DNA of 64,000 nucleotides from CAVSRC01 sp963782045 (GTDB lineage: Bacteria > Pseudomonadota > Alphaproteobacteria > Rhizobiales > Kaistiaceae): positions 62,001 through 126,000 of the forward strand of contig CAWAIR010000005.1 in the NCBI GenBank assembly GCA_963782045.1, written 5' to 3'. Every line of letters begins with the position of its first letter. Within the stretch, counting starts at the first letter, position 1. The notes under the pieces are model-generated. The model saw nothing but the letters and a program-made list of their open reading frames with translations. It searched no databases and was not told the origin of the DNA. The translations under genes and the position numbers were made by a program. Below are positions 51,488 through 64,000 of this stretch, piece after piece.

Positions 51488-52936
51488 ATGATCAAGGTCC
51501 TGGCCGCCGCCGCCGAGGTCTATCCGCTGGTCAAGACCGGCGGCCTCGCCGATGTCGTCGGCGCCCTTCCTGCCGCGCTCAAGCCCCACCGGGTCGAGAT
51601 GCGCGTGCTGGTACCGGGTTATCCGGCGGTCATGGGGGCGCTGAAGAAGGCCGAGCCGCTCCACCACTACGCCAGGCTGTTCGGCGGCAAGGCGACCCTC
51701 ATCGCCGGCACCGCCGCCGGTCTCGACCTCATCGTCCTCGATGCGCCGCATCTCTTCGACCGTCCGGGCAATCCCTACCTGGCGCCCGGCGGCGGCGATT
51801 GGCCGGACAACTGGCAGCGCTTCGCCGCGCTCGGCCAGGTGGCAGCCGATGTCGGCACCGGCAAGCTTCCTGCCTTCCGTCCCGACGTCGTCCACTGCCA
51901 CGACTGGCACGCCGGCCTCGCTCCCGCCCTTCTGCACTATGCCGGCGGCTCGGCGGCCGCGTCGGTGATGACCATCCACAACCTCGCCTTCCAGGGCAAT
52001 TTCCCGGTGGCGATCTTCCCGTCCCTCGGTCTGCCTGGCGCCGCGCTTTCCGTCGATGGCGTCGAGTACTACGGCAATGTCAGCTTCATGAAGGGCGGCC
52101 TCCAGCTCGCCAACGCCCTCACCACCGTCAGTCCGTCCTATGCGGCCGAGATCTGCACGCCGGGCGGCGGCATGGGTTTCGACGGCCTGCTGCGCGCCCG
52201 CCACGACGTCCTCACCGGCATCCTCAACGGTATCGATACCGGCGTGTGGGACCCGGCGACCGATGCCGCGCTGCCGGCGCCCTACACCGCCGCCTCGCTC
52301 GGCCGCCGGCCGGCCAACCGCCGCGCCGTCGAGCAGACCTTCGCTCTGGAGCCGGGCGCCGGCATGATCTTCGCCGTGGTCAGTCGGCTCACCTGGCAGA
52401 AGGGCATGGACGTGCTGGGCGACTGCGTCGACGGTCTCGTCGGCCGCGGCGCCCGTCTGGCCGTGATCGGCACCGGCGATTCGGCGCTGGAGGGCGTCTT
52501 CCATGCCGCCGCCGCGCGTCATCGCGGCCGCGTCGGCATGATCGCCGGCTATGACGAGCGCCTGGCGCACCTGCTCCAGGGCGGCGCCGACGCCATCCTG
52601 GTGCCGTCGCGCTTCGAGCCCTGCGGCCTCACCCAGTTCTGCGGTCTGCGCTATGGCTGCGTGCCGGTGGTATCGCGCGTCGGCGGCCTCGCCGATTCGA
52701 TCGTCGACGCCAACGATGCGGCCATCGCCGCGGACGTCGCCACCGGCATCCAGTTCCTGCCGGTGGAGCGCGCCGGCCTCGATGCCGCTCTGGCGCGCGC
52801 CATCGCGCTCCATAGCGACCGGCCCATGTGGACGCGCATGCAGAAGCGCGGCATGAAGACGGACGTTTCCTGGACCGTGAGCGCCGGCCGTTATGCCGCG
52901 CTCTATCGCAGCCTGCTCGAGCGGAGGGCGCCATGA
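51488..52936 (+). CDS. glgA: Glycogen synthase
   Basis: A 482-residue GT5 enzyme extending alpha-1,4-glucan from ADP-glucose. The N-terminal donor motif is KTGGLADVVGALP (16-28). It has HCHDWHAGLAPALL, TIHNLAFQGNFP, and in the C-terminal lobe SRLTWQKGMDVL and PSRFEPCGLTQFCGLRYG. It starts one base after the glgC stop and overlaps pgm by four (ATGA), so translation is probably coupled along the operon. Confidence 0.97.
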   Translation: MIKVLAAAAEVYPLVKTGGLADVVGALPAALKPHRVEMRVLVPGYPAVMGALKKAEPLHHYARLFGGKATLIAGTAAGLDLIVLDAPHLFDRPGNPYLAPGGGDWPDNWQRFAALGQVAADVGTGKLPAFRPDVVHCHDWHAGLAPALLHYAGGSAAASVMTIHNLAFQGNFPVAIFPSLGLPGAALSVDGVEYYGNVSFMKGGLQLANALTTVSPSYAAEICTPGGGMGFDGLLRARHDVLTGILNGIDTGVWDPATDAALPAPYTAASLGRRPANRRAVEQTFALEPGAGMIFAVVSRLTWQKGMDVLGDCVDGLVGRGARLAVIGTGDSALEGVFHAAAARHRGRVGMIAGYDERLAHLLQGGADAILVPSRFEPCGLTQFCGLRYGCVPVVSRVGGLADSIVDANDAAIAADVATGIQFLPVERAGLDAALARAIALHSDRPMWTRMQKRGMKTDVSWTVSAGRYAALYRSLLERRAP

Positions 52937-54561
52937 TCCGTACGATCGCCACCACCCCCTATGACGATCAGAGGCCGGGCACCTCGGGGCTGCGCAAGAA
53001 GGTGCCCCACTTCCAGCAGCCGCACTACGTCGAGAACTTCATTCAGTCGATCCTCGACGCCAATGGCGGGCTCGCCGGCAAGACGCTGGTCGTCGGCGGC
53101 GACGGCCGCTTCTTCAACCGCGAGGCCATCCAGCGCACTCTCAAGATCGCCGCCGGCAACGGACTGGCGCGCGTCATCGTTGGCCAGGGCGGGCTGCTGT
53201 CGACGCCGGCCGCCTCCAACCTTATCCGCAAGAACAGGACGGCCGGCGGCATCATCCTTTCGGCCAGCCACAATCCCGGCGGACCGAAGGAGGATTTCGG
53301 CATCAAGTTCAACACCGCCAATGGCGGCCCGGCGCCGGAGAAGGTGACCGAGGCGATCTTTGCCAGGACCAGGGCCATCGACCGCATCCTGATGTCGGAC
53401 GCGCCCGACGTCGATATCGACACCATCGGCACGGTGAAGCTGGAGGAGATGGTGGTCGAGGTCGTCGATCCGGTCGCCGACTATCAGGCGCTGATGGAGA
53501 CCCTGTTCGATTTCGACGCCATCCGCGGCCTGTTCGCCTCCGGCTTCACCATGCGCTTCGACGCCATGAGCGCGGTCACCGGCCCCTATGCCAGGGCGAT
53601 CTTCGAGGGCGCCCTCGGGGCGCCGGCCGGCACCGTGGTCAACGGCACCCCGCTTGAAGATTTCGGCGGCCACCATCCCGATCCCAACCCGGTCCACGCC
53701 AAGGCCCTGTTCGAGGAAATGATGGGCGCCGACGCGCCGGATTTCGGCGCGGCCTCCGATGGCGACGGCGACCGCAACCTGATCGTCGGCCGCCACCAGT
53801 ACGTCACGCCGTCGGATTCGCTCGCCGTGCTCGCCGCCAATGCCCATCTCGCGCCGGGCTACGCCAAGGGGCTCGCCGGCGTTGCCCGCTCCATGCCGAC
53901 CAGTGCCGCTGCCGACCGCGTCGCCGCCAAGCTCGGCATCAAGTGCTACGAGACGCCGACCGGCTGGAAGTTCTTCGGCAACCTGCTCGATGCCGGGCTC
54001 GCCACGATCTGCGGCGAGGAAAGCGCCGGCACCGGCTCCAGCCACGTGCGCGAGAAGGACGGCGTCTGGGCCGTGCTCCTGTGGCTCAACATCCTGGTTC
54101 ACGCCAAAAAGAGCGTCGCCGAGATCATGCGCGACCACTGGCGCGAGCACGGCCGCAACTTCTATTCGCGCCACGATTACGAGGAGATCGAGACCGAGCC
54201 CGCCAACGCGGTGATGCGGCATCTGCGCGACCAGCTCCCCAAGCTCGCCGGCGGCACGCTCGGCGGCATGGACGTCGCCGCAGCCGACGAGTTCGCCTAC
54301 GACGATCCGGTCGACGGCTCGCGCACCTCCGGGCAGGGCATCCGCATCCTCTTCGCCGATGGTGCCCGCATCGTCTTTCGCCTTTCCGGCACCGGCACTG
54401 CCGGGGCGACGCTACGCGTCTACATCGAGCGCATCGAGCCGGACCCCAACCGCCACGGCCACGATCCGCAGGTGGTGCTGGCGCCGCTCATCGATGCCGC
54501 CGCCGAGGTCAGCGATCTTGCCCATCTCACCGGCCGCACCGAGCCGGACGTGATCACGTGA
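52933..54561 (+). CDS. pgm: Phosphoglucomutase (alpha-D-glucose type)
   Basis: A 542-residue four-domain phosphohexomutase interconverting glucose-6-phosphate and glucose-1-phosphate, which feeds GlgC. It has PGTSGLRKKV (15-24), the phosphoserine loop LSASHNPGG with Ser112, the metal site ASDGDGDRN, CGEESAGTGSSHVREKDG for sugar recognition and RLSGTGTAGATLRVY for phosphate binding. The ATG at 52933 overlaps the glgA stop; it is preferred over an in-frame start 35 codons earlier inside glgA. Confidence 0.96.
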   Translation: MIRTIATTPYDDQRPGTSGLRKKVPHFQQPHYVENFIQSILDANGGLAGKTLVVGGDGRFFNREAIQRTLKIAAGNGLARVIVGQGGLLSTPAASNLIRKNRTAGGIILSASHNPGGPKEDFGIKFNTANGGPAPEKVTEAIFARTRAIDRILMSDAPDVDIDTIGTVKLEEMVVEVVDPVADYQALMETLFDFDAIRGLFASGFTMRFDAMSAVTGPYARAIFEGALGAPAGTVVNGTPLEDFGGHHPDPNPVHAKALFEEMMGADAPDFGAASDGDGDRNLIVGRHQYVTPSDSLAVLAANAHLAPGYAKGLAGVARSMPTSAAADRVAAKLGIKCYETPTGWKFFGNLLDAGLATICGEESAGTGSSHVREKDGVWAVLLWLNILVHAKKSVAEIMRDHWREHGRNFYSRHDYEEIETEPANAVMRHLRDQLPKLAGGTLGGMDVAAADEFAYDDPVDGSRTSGQGIRILFADGARIVFRLSGTGTAGATLRVYIERIEPDPNRHGHDPQVVLAPLIDAAAEVSDLAHLTGRTEPDVIT

Positions 54562-54588
54562 GGCGCCTGCCTGCCGAGTATCGCTCAC

Positions 54589-55326
54589 GTGAACACGGAA
54601 TATGTCATCATCTTCGTCACCCTGGCGCTGAGCGGCGTGGTCAAGGGCGCGCTCGGCGCCGGTCTGCCGGTGGTGGCGGTCCCGGTCCTGGCGTCGTTCT
54701 TCGACGTGCCGTTTGCCATCGCCATGATGGTGGTGCCGACCGTGGTCACCAATATCTGGCAGCTCTGGCAGTTTCGCCGCCATCGCCAGGGCCTCGGCTG
54801 GCTGGCCGGCCTGTGCATCGCCGCCGGCATCGGCATCGCCGTTGGCACATGGCTGCTCGCCAACCTCCCCGGCCACGTGCTGGGCATCATCCTGGCGGTG
54901 GTCGTGGTCGCCTATATCGTGCTCAGGCTGGCGAAGCCCCACTGGCACATCCCCATGGGCCTCGCCGCCCGGCTCGCCCCCGCCGTCGGTTTCGTCTCCG
55001 GCTTCCTCCAGGGCGCCACCGGCATTTCCGCCCCCGTCAGCCTCAGCTTCCTCTCGGCGCTGGGCTTCGACCGGGAGCGGTTCGTCTTCGCCGTCTCGGC
55101 GCTGTTCGTCAGCTTCTCGGTCGTCCAGGTGCCCTCCCTCGCCGCGACGGGCATCCTCACCCCCCACCGCCTGTTGCTCAGCGCGCTCGCTTTCATCCCC
55201 ATCCTGGCCGCCATGCCGGTCGGCAACTGGCTGGCGCGCCGCCTCAGCCGTCAGGCTTTCGACCGCATGCTGCTCGCCCTGCTTGCCGTGATTGCGGTCA
55301 AACTCGTCCACGATTCGGTGTTCTAG
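54589..55326 (+). CDS. TauE/SafE family membrane permease
   Basis: A 245-residue membrane protein with seven or eight hydrophobic segments. It has the family opening VKGALGAGLPVVAVPVL and a second half repeat around GFVSGFLQGATGISAPVSLS. TauE/SafE proteins export sulfite, sulfoacetate or other organosulfur anions. The start is a GTG at 54589; no ATG precedes the first helix. Its place inside a glycogen/trehalose cluster is unexpected and no functional link is apparent. Confidence 0.82.
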   Translation: MNTEYVIIFVTLALSGVVKGALGAGLPVVAVPVLASFFDVPFAIAMMVVPTVVTNIWQLWQFRRHRQGLGWLAGLCIAAGIGIAVGTWLLANLPGHVLGIILAVVVVAYIVLRLAKPHWHIPMGLAARLAPAVGFVSGFLQGATGISAPVSLSFLSALGFDRERFVFAVSALFVSFSVVQVPSLAATGILTPHRLLLSALAFIPILAAMPVGNWLARRLSRQAFDRMLLALLAVIAVKLVHDSVF

Positions 55327-55399
55327 TGGCTGCGATTCGTTGTCCAAACCGCTTTGACCCCCTTGATTGCGGGGGGAAGATGGGGTGAGCATCGCAGCA

Positions 55400-58721
<3,322 letters not shown>

Positions 58722-58725
<4 letters not shown>

Positions 58726-60947
58726 CCAAGAGCCCGGCAAGCCGCAGACGCCCGGCCTGGCAGCCTGACGAAACCGCGATCGAAGCCATCGTTGCCGGCA
58801 CTGACGGCGACCCGTTCGCCGTGCTCGGGCTTCACGGTGGCGGCGGCATGCCGCTTTCGGTGCGGGTGTTCTGGCCCGGCGCCGACGGCGTCGCGGTCAT
58901 CGACGGCGCCGATGGCAGCGTCGTCACCGAACTCCAGCGCCTGCGCCCGGAGGGCTTTTTCGCCGCGCCGCTCACCGGCCGCAGCGAACCCTTCCCCTAT
59001 CGCCTGCGCTTCACCCGCGGCGGCGACAGTTGGGAGGCCGACGACCCCTATCGCTTCGACAAGATCCTCGGCGAGATGGACGTCTACCTCATCGGCGAGG
59101 GCAGCCACCGCCGCCTGTTCGAGCGCCTCGGCGCCCATCCGAGGGTGATCGACGGCGTTGCCGGCGTCGCCTTCGCCGTATGGGCGCCCAATGCCTCGCG
59201 GGTCAGCGTGGTCGGCGACTTCAATCAGTGGGACGGCCGCCGCCATCCGATGCGCAAGCGCGTCGAGGCCGGCATCTGGGAGCTGTTCATCCCCGCCATT
59301 GCCAAGGGCACCATCTACAAGTTCGAGCTATTGTCCGCCGACGGCCGCCTGCTGCCGCTCAAGGCCGATCCCTTCGGCTTCTATCACGAGCTGCCGCCGG
59401 CAACCGGCTCGCGCGTCCACGGCCTGCCGCGCTACGAATGGGGCGACGGCGAGTGGATGGAAAGCCGCAAGGCCCGCCAGGCGCTCGATGCGCCGGTCTC
59501 GGCCTACGAGGTCCACCTCGGCTCGTGGCGGCGCAAGGACGGCAACGCCCCGCTCACCTATGACGAGCTTGGCGACGAGCTGGTCCCCTACGTGCGCGAC
59601 ATGGGCTTCACCCATATCGAGTGCATGCCGGTCTCCGAGCATCCGTTCTCCGGCTCCTGGGGCTATCAGCCGATCGGCCTGTTCGCGCCGACCAGCCGCT
59701 ACGGCACCCCTGAGGATTTCGCCCGCTTCGTCGACAAGGCCCATCAGGCGGGCATCGGCGTCATCATCGACTGGGTGCCGGCGCATTTCCCCAGCGACGT
59801 CCACGGGCTCGCCCGCTTCGACGGCACCGCGCTCTACGAGCACGAGGACCCGCGGCTCGGTTTCCACCGCGACTGGAACACGCTCATCTACAATTTCGGG
59901 CGCACCGAGGTGCGCAACGTCCTCATCTCCAACGCGCTGTTCTGGATCGAGTATTTCCACATCGACGGCCTCCGCGTCGATGCCGTCGCCTCGATGCTCT
60001 ACCTCGACTACTCGCGCAATCCCGGCGAATGGATTCCCAACATCCACGGCGGCCGCGAGAACCTCGAGGCGGTCGCCTTCCTGCGCGAGATGAACACCCG
60101 CGTCTTCGGCGATTTTCCCGGCGCCACCACCATCGCCGAGGAATCGACCGCCTGGCCGATGGTGTCGCGGCCGGTGGACGTTGGCGGCCTCGGCTTCGGC
60201 TACAAGTGGAACATGGGGTGGATGCACGACACGCTCGACTACATGAGCCACGAGCCGGTGCATCGCAAGTATCACCACCACGAGATGACCTTCGGCATCC
60301 ACTACGGCTTCACCGAGAATTTCGTGCTGCCGCTCAGCCACGACGAGGTCGTCCACGGCAAGGGTTCGCTGTTTGGCCGCATGTCCGGCGACCGCTGGCA
60401 GAAGTTCGCCAACCTCAGGGCCTACTTCGCCTTCATGTGGACCCATCCCGGCAAGAAGCTCCTGTTCATGGGCGGCGAGTTCGCCCAGGAGGCCGAGTGG
60501 AACCACGACCAGGCGCTCGACTGGTACATCCTCGACTACCCCGATCACCGCGGCGTCCAGCAGCTTGTCCGCGATCTCAACCACCTCTATCGCGATCTGC
60601 CGGCGCTTCACGTCAACGACGCCGACCGCTCCGGCTTCGACTGGCTGGACTGGCAGGATGCCGACGGTTCGATCTTCGCCTTCATCCGCTATGGCCGCGA
60701 GGGCGACCCGCCGGTGGTGGTGGTCAGCAACATGACGCCGGTCGTGCGCGAGGGCTACCGCCTCGGCGTCCCGCGCGACGGCTGGTGGCGGGAGCGGCTC
60801 AACACCAATTCCGGCATCTATGGCGGCTCCAACGTCGGCAATTCCGGCGGCGTCCAGTCCGAGCGGATCGAGGCACATGGGCGCCCGGCATCGGTTTTGC
60901 TTCGCCTGCCGCCGCTGGCCACCATGGTCTTTGAACACGTGACGTGA
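58722..60947 (+). CDS. glgB: 1,4-alpha-glucan branching enzyme
   Basis: A 741-residue GH13 enzyme introducing alpha-1,6 branches. The N-terminal beta-sandwich modules (about 1-235) include DPFAVLGLH and VWAPNASRVSVVGDFNQWDG. The catalytic barrel has YEVHLGSWRR, SGSWGYQPIGLFAPTSRYG, DGLRVDAVASMLY (nucleophile Asp), TIAEESTAWP (acid Glu) and PLSHDEVVHGK. The two N-terminal modules make it the long GlgB form. Its ATG overlaps the treS stop (ATGA). A 14-bp tandem duplication covers its stop codon. Confidence 0.97.
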
Positions 60948-60964
60948 AGAACGTGACGTGAAGA
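60937..60964 (+). repeat. 14-bp tandem duplication at the glgB stop
   Basis: ACGTGACGTGAAGA occurs twice in direct succession (60937-60950 and 60951-60964), and a third partial copy, GACGTGA, follows. The glgB stop codon (60945-60947) lies in the first copy. The duplication lengthens the gap to glgX to 57 bp in an otherwise tightly packed operon. Confidence 0.85.
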
Positions 60965-61004
60965 AGACGTGATCTAGACAAGGTTCCGAAAGAGGATCGC
61001 TCAC

Positions 61005-63116
61005 ATGCCAAAGCTGCGGGTCGGGCCCGGCTTGCCGCATCCGCTCGGTGCAACCTGGGACGGAGCAGGGGTGAATTTCGCCTTGTTCTCGGCCCATGCC
61101 ACCAAGGTCGAGGTCTGCCTGTTCGACCGCAAGGGGCGGCGCGAGGTGGCGCGCGTCGCGCTGCCCGAATTCACCCACGAGGTCTGGCACGGCTATCTGC
61201 CCGACGTGCGCCCCGGCCAGCTCTACGGCTACCGTGTGCACGGCCCCTACGACCCGGCCAACGGCCACCGCTTCAATCCTCACAAGCTGCTCATCGACCC
61301 CTATGCCCGGGCGCTTTACGGCGAGGTCGTCTGGCACGATGCCTCCTATGGCTATCGCGTCGGCTCGCCGCGCGGCGATCTCGCCATGGACCGGCGCAAT
61401 TCGGCCTTCGTCATGCCGAAATGCGTGGTCATCGACAGCGCCGTCACCTGGGGCGGCGACCGCCACCCACGCCGCGCCTGGGCCGACACCATCGTCTACG
61501 AGGCGCACGTCAAGGGCATGACGGCGGTGCGCGAGGACATCGCCCAGCCGCTGCGCGGCACCTTCGCCGGCCTCTGCGACCCGCACATGATCGAGCACCT
61601 GCAGAAGCTCGGCGTCACCGCCATCGAGCTGATGCCGGTCCAGGCCTTCTTCGACGATCGCGAATTCGTCCAGCGTGGGCTCACCAACTACTGGGGCTAC
61701 AACACCGCCAATTTCTTCGCCCCCGCCGCGCGCTACATCTCGCCCGGCGCCGATATCCACGAGTTCAAGCTGATGGTGCGCCGGCTACACGAGGCCGGCA
61801 TCGAGGTCATCCTCGACGTGGTCTACAACCACACCGCGGAGGGCAACCATATGGGGCCCACCCTGTCCTTCCGCGGCATCGACAACGCCAGCTACTACAT
61901 GCTGAGCCCCGACAAGCGCTACTACTTCGACACCACCGGCTGCGGCAACACGGTCAACCTGCGCCAGCCGCGGGTGCTGCAGATGGTGATGGATTCGCTG
62001 CGCTACTGGGTCGAGGAATGCCACGTCGATGGCTTCCGCTTCGACCTGACCACTGCGCTCGGCCGCGAATACGATCAGTTCGACACCAACGCCGTCTTCT
62101 TCGACGCCATCCGCCAGGACCCGGTGCTGCAGCGTTCCAAGATGATCGCCGAACCGTGGGACCTCGGCCCCAACGGCTACCAGGTGGGCAATTTCCCGCC
62201 CGGCTGGGCGGAATGGAACGGCCGCTATCGCGACACCGTGCGCTCGTTCTGGAAAGGCGACGAGGGTCAGTTGCCGGCCTTCGCCCAGAGCCTCTTGGGC
62301 TCGGCCGACCTCTATGACCACCGCGGTCGCAAGCCATGGGCGAGCGTCAATTTCGTCACCGCCCACGACGGCTTCACCCTCGCCGACCTGTGGTCCTACA
62401 ACGACAAGCACAACGAGGCCAACGGCGAGGGCAATCGCGACGGCCACAGCGACAACCGTAGCTGGAACTGCGGCGTCGAGGGGCCGACCGAGGACCCCGA
62501 CATCCGCAAGCTGCGCGAACGCATGCGGCGCAACAGCATCGCCACCCTGCTGCTCTCCCAGGGCGCGCCGATGGTGCTGATGGGCGATGAGATCGGCCGC
62601 ACCCAGAACGGCAACAACAACGCCTATTGCCAGGACAACGAGACCACCTGGATGCGCTGGCGCGCGATGACCGGGCGCGACTTCGCCTTCATGGAGTTCG
62701 TCCGCGGCGTCATCGCCGTGCGCAAGCGCTATCCGATCCTGTGCTCGCCGCATTTCCTCCACGGTACCCAGATCAACGGCGATGGTACCCGCGATGTCAT
62801 CTGGCTGAGGCCCGACGGCAAGGAGATGGACAACGGCTCGTGGGACGACAAGGCGGCCAGGAGCGTCGGTGTCATGCTGGGCGATATCCCCGGCCGCGTG
62901 CTCATTCTCATCAACGCCTATCATGAGCCGGTGCCCTTCCGCCTTCCCAACGGCGGGCGGCCCTACTGGCGGGTGCGCATCGACGCCGGCAGCGGCGAGA
63001 TCGACCCGCCCGACCGCGGCTATCCCGTCGATGGCACGCTCCAGCTTGAAGGGCGCAGCCTCATCATGCTGGCGGGGGATACGGTCATGCGCAACAGCAG
63101 GGAGGCAGCGAAATGA
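61005..63116 (+). CDS. glgX: Glycogen debranching enzyme
   Basis: A 703-residue GH13 isoamylase-type enzyme removing alpha-1,6 branches from limit dextrin. It opens GLPHPLGATWDGAGVNFALF (a beta-sandwich of the CBM48 type) and has ELMPVQAFFDDREF, NYWGYNTANFFAP, DVVYNHTAEGN, DGFRFDLTTALGRE (nucleophile Asp), IAEPWDLGPNGYQVG (acid Glu) and FVTAHDGFTLADL. The length is typical. The stop overlaps malQ (ATGA). Confidence 0.96.
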   Translation: MPKLRVGPGLPHPLGATWDGAGVNFALFSAHATKVEVCLFDRKGRREVARVALPEFTHEVWHGYLPDVRPGQLYGYRVHGPYDPANGHRFNPHKLLIDPYARALYGEVVWHDASYGYRVGSPRGDLAMDRRNSAFVMPKCVVIDSAVTWGGDRHPRRAWADTIVYEAHVKGMTAVREDIAQPLRGTFAGLCDPHMIEHLQKLGVTAIELMPVQAFFDDREFVQRGLTNYWGYNTANFFAPAARYISPGADIHEFKLMVRRLHEAGIEVILDVVYNHTAEGNHMGPTLSFRGIDNASYYMLSPDKRYYFDTTGCGNTVNLRQPRVLQMVMDSLRYWVEECHVDGFRFDLTTALGREYDQFDTNAVFFDAIRQDPVLQRSKMIAEPWDLGPNGYQVGNFPPGWAEWNGRYRDTVRSFWKGDEGQLPAFAQSLLGSADLYDHRGRKPWASVNFVTAHDGFTLADLWSYNDKHNEANGEGNRDGHSDNRSWNCGVEGPTEDPDIRKLRERMRRNSIATLLLSQGAPMVLMGDEIGRTQNGNNNAYCQDNETTWMRWRAMTGRDFAFMEFVRGVIAVRKRYPILCSPHFLHGTQINGDGTRDVIWLRPDGKEMDNGSWDDKAARSVGVMLGDIPGRVLILINAYHEPVPFRLPNGGRPYWRVRIDAGSGEIDPPDRGYPVDGTLQLEGRSLIMLAGDTVMRNSREAAK

Positions 63117-64000
63117 GCGACGACCTCAACCGTCTGGCCGAGCGCGCCGGCATCGAACGCAGCTACCTTTCCCTCATGGGGCCGGTGGTCAGCGCGGCGG
63201 ACGCGCCGCTCCGCGCGACGTTGGCCGCGTTGGGCATCGCCGCCGGCGACGATCGGGCGGTCGCGGAGAGCCTCGCCACCGTCGAGGCTCGCGACCCGGG
63301 TCCGATGCAGGCGCCCGACGGCATTGCCTGTTACGTGCCCGACTGGCTGCGCGACACCCGCTGCTGGGGCATCGCCTGCCAGCTCTACAGCCTGCGCTCC
63401 CGGCGCAACTGGGGCATCGGCGATTTCGAGGACCTTGCCCGTTTCGCCGAGATCGCGGCGGAAGCCGGCGCCGATTTCGTCGGCGTCAACCCGCTGCACG
63501 CCCTGTTCATGGCCGACGCCCGCAAGTTCAGCCCGTTCTCGCCGTCGAGCCGCCACTTCCTCAATCCGCTCTACATCGCGCTCGATCACGTGCCCGGCGC
63601 CGCCAAGGTGCTCGCCGAATTCGAGGTCCCGGCGGAGGTGCACGAGGCCAGGTTCGTCGATTACGCCGCCGTCGGCCCGCTCAAGCTGAAGGCGTTGACC
63701 TACCTCTTCCGCACCTTCCGCGAGGCCGGCGATCCGGCCGCCACGCGCGCATTCGAGGATTATGTCGCCGCCGCCGGCCGCCCGCTCTATCTGCACGCTT
63801 TGTTCGAGGCGCTGTCGCAGGCGATGGTCGAGGAGGGCCACGGCGCCAGCTGGCACGTCTGGCCGGAGGAATACCGCCATCCGGCAAACCGTGCCGTCAC
63901 CGCCTTCGCCGCCGGCCATGCCGGGGCGATCGCCTTCCATTCGTGGCTGCAGTGGACCGCCGAGCGGCAGCTTGGCGAGGCCCAGGCCCGCGCCAAGGCG
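63113..64000 (+). CDS. malQ: 4-alpha-glucanotransferase, N-terminal part
   Basis: The gene runs off the window; the first 296 residues are visible. The N-terminus MSDDLNRLAERAGIERSYL is the helical module common in proteobacterial MalQ. The GH77 core follows with CQLYSLRSRRNWGIGDFEDL, FVGVNPLHALF, FSPFSPSSRHFLNPLYI and FEALSQAM. It disproportionates maltooligosaccharides, reworking the chains released by GlgX. The catalytic Asp/Glu region is outside the window. Confidence 0.94.
   Translation, partial: MSDDLNRLAERAGIERSYLSLMGPVVSAADAPLRATLAALGIAAGDDRAVAESLATVEARDPGPMQAPDGIACYVPDWLRDTRCWGIACQLYSLRSRRNWGIGDFEDLARFAEIAAEAGADFVGVNPLHALFMADARKFSPFSPSSRHFLNPLYIALDHVPGAAKVLAEFEVPAEVHEARFVDYAAVGPLKLKALTYLFRTFREAGDPAATRAFEDYVAAAGRPLYLHALFEALSQAMVEEGHGASWHVWPEEYRHPANRAVTAFAAGHAGAIAFHSWLQWTAERQLGEAQARAKA

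Overview
The window is a GC-rich, densely packed bacterial chromosome segment with the gene content and order of a Hyphomicrobiales (Rhizobiales) alphaproteobacterium. The markers are the block from aroA, cmk and rpsA through trpFBA, accD, folC and trxA to addAB, a zinc-ribbon-less AccD, a TsaE-AmgK fusion next to a MurU-like gene, a DivL-type pseudokinase beside ahcY, the ptsH / EIIA-Man / short hprK / chvG / chvI run, and class II EPSP synthase. The species cannot be named from the sequence. Layout: 1-2952 carries dTDP-L-rhamnose synthesis (rfbA end, rfbC, rfbB, rfbD). 3084-4271 is a glutaryl-CoA-type dehydrogenase. 4.4-11.7 kb is an envelope-glycan module: UDP-glucose dehydrogenase (frameshifted), UDP-glucuronate decarboxylase, a UDP-glucuronate 4-epimerase-like enzyme, two polyprenyl-phosphate glycosyltransferases and a GT-C transferase. 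Together these could make UDP-GlcA, UDP-xylose and UDP-GalA and move sugars onto a lipid carrier and then onto lipid A, core or another glycan. 12.5-14.7 kb is a small accessory patch beside a tRNA-Ala(GGC) gene: a palindromic repeat, an FRG-domain protein and a convergent trypsin-like protein. 14.9-45.5 kb is conserved core (translation, aromatic amino acids, folate, fatty acids, recombination, cell-wall recycling, cell-cycle signalling, SAM cycle, regulatory PTS and ChvG-ChvI). Inside it, a DUF559 nuclease-like gene bracketed by inverted palindromic repeats sits between trpB and trpA. 45.7-48.4 kb has a HugZ-like protein and the RegB-RegA redox two-component pair; 48.6-50.1 kb a class III CoA-transferase and a DUF3008 protein. 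50.2-64 kb is a glycogen/trehalose gene cluster: glgC, glgA, pgm, a TauE/SafE permease, treS-maltokinase, glgB, glgX and the start of malQ. How the genes work together: Pgm, GlgC, GlgA and GlgB build glycogen, GlgX and MalQ take it apart, and TreS links maltose to trehalose. No glgP, glgE or sugar-transport PTS gene is in view. ChvG-ChvI, the HPr/EIIA/HprK branch, RegB-RegA and DivL place several global regulators in one region. Quality caveat: ugd, addB, hprK and treS each contain single-base frameshifts (seven in total), while the protein sequence on both sides of each shift still matches its family. This looks more like sequencing or assembly error than gene decay, but the raw sequence alone cannot decide.
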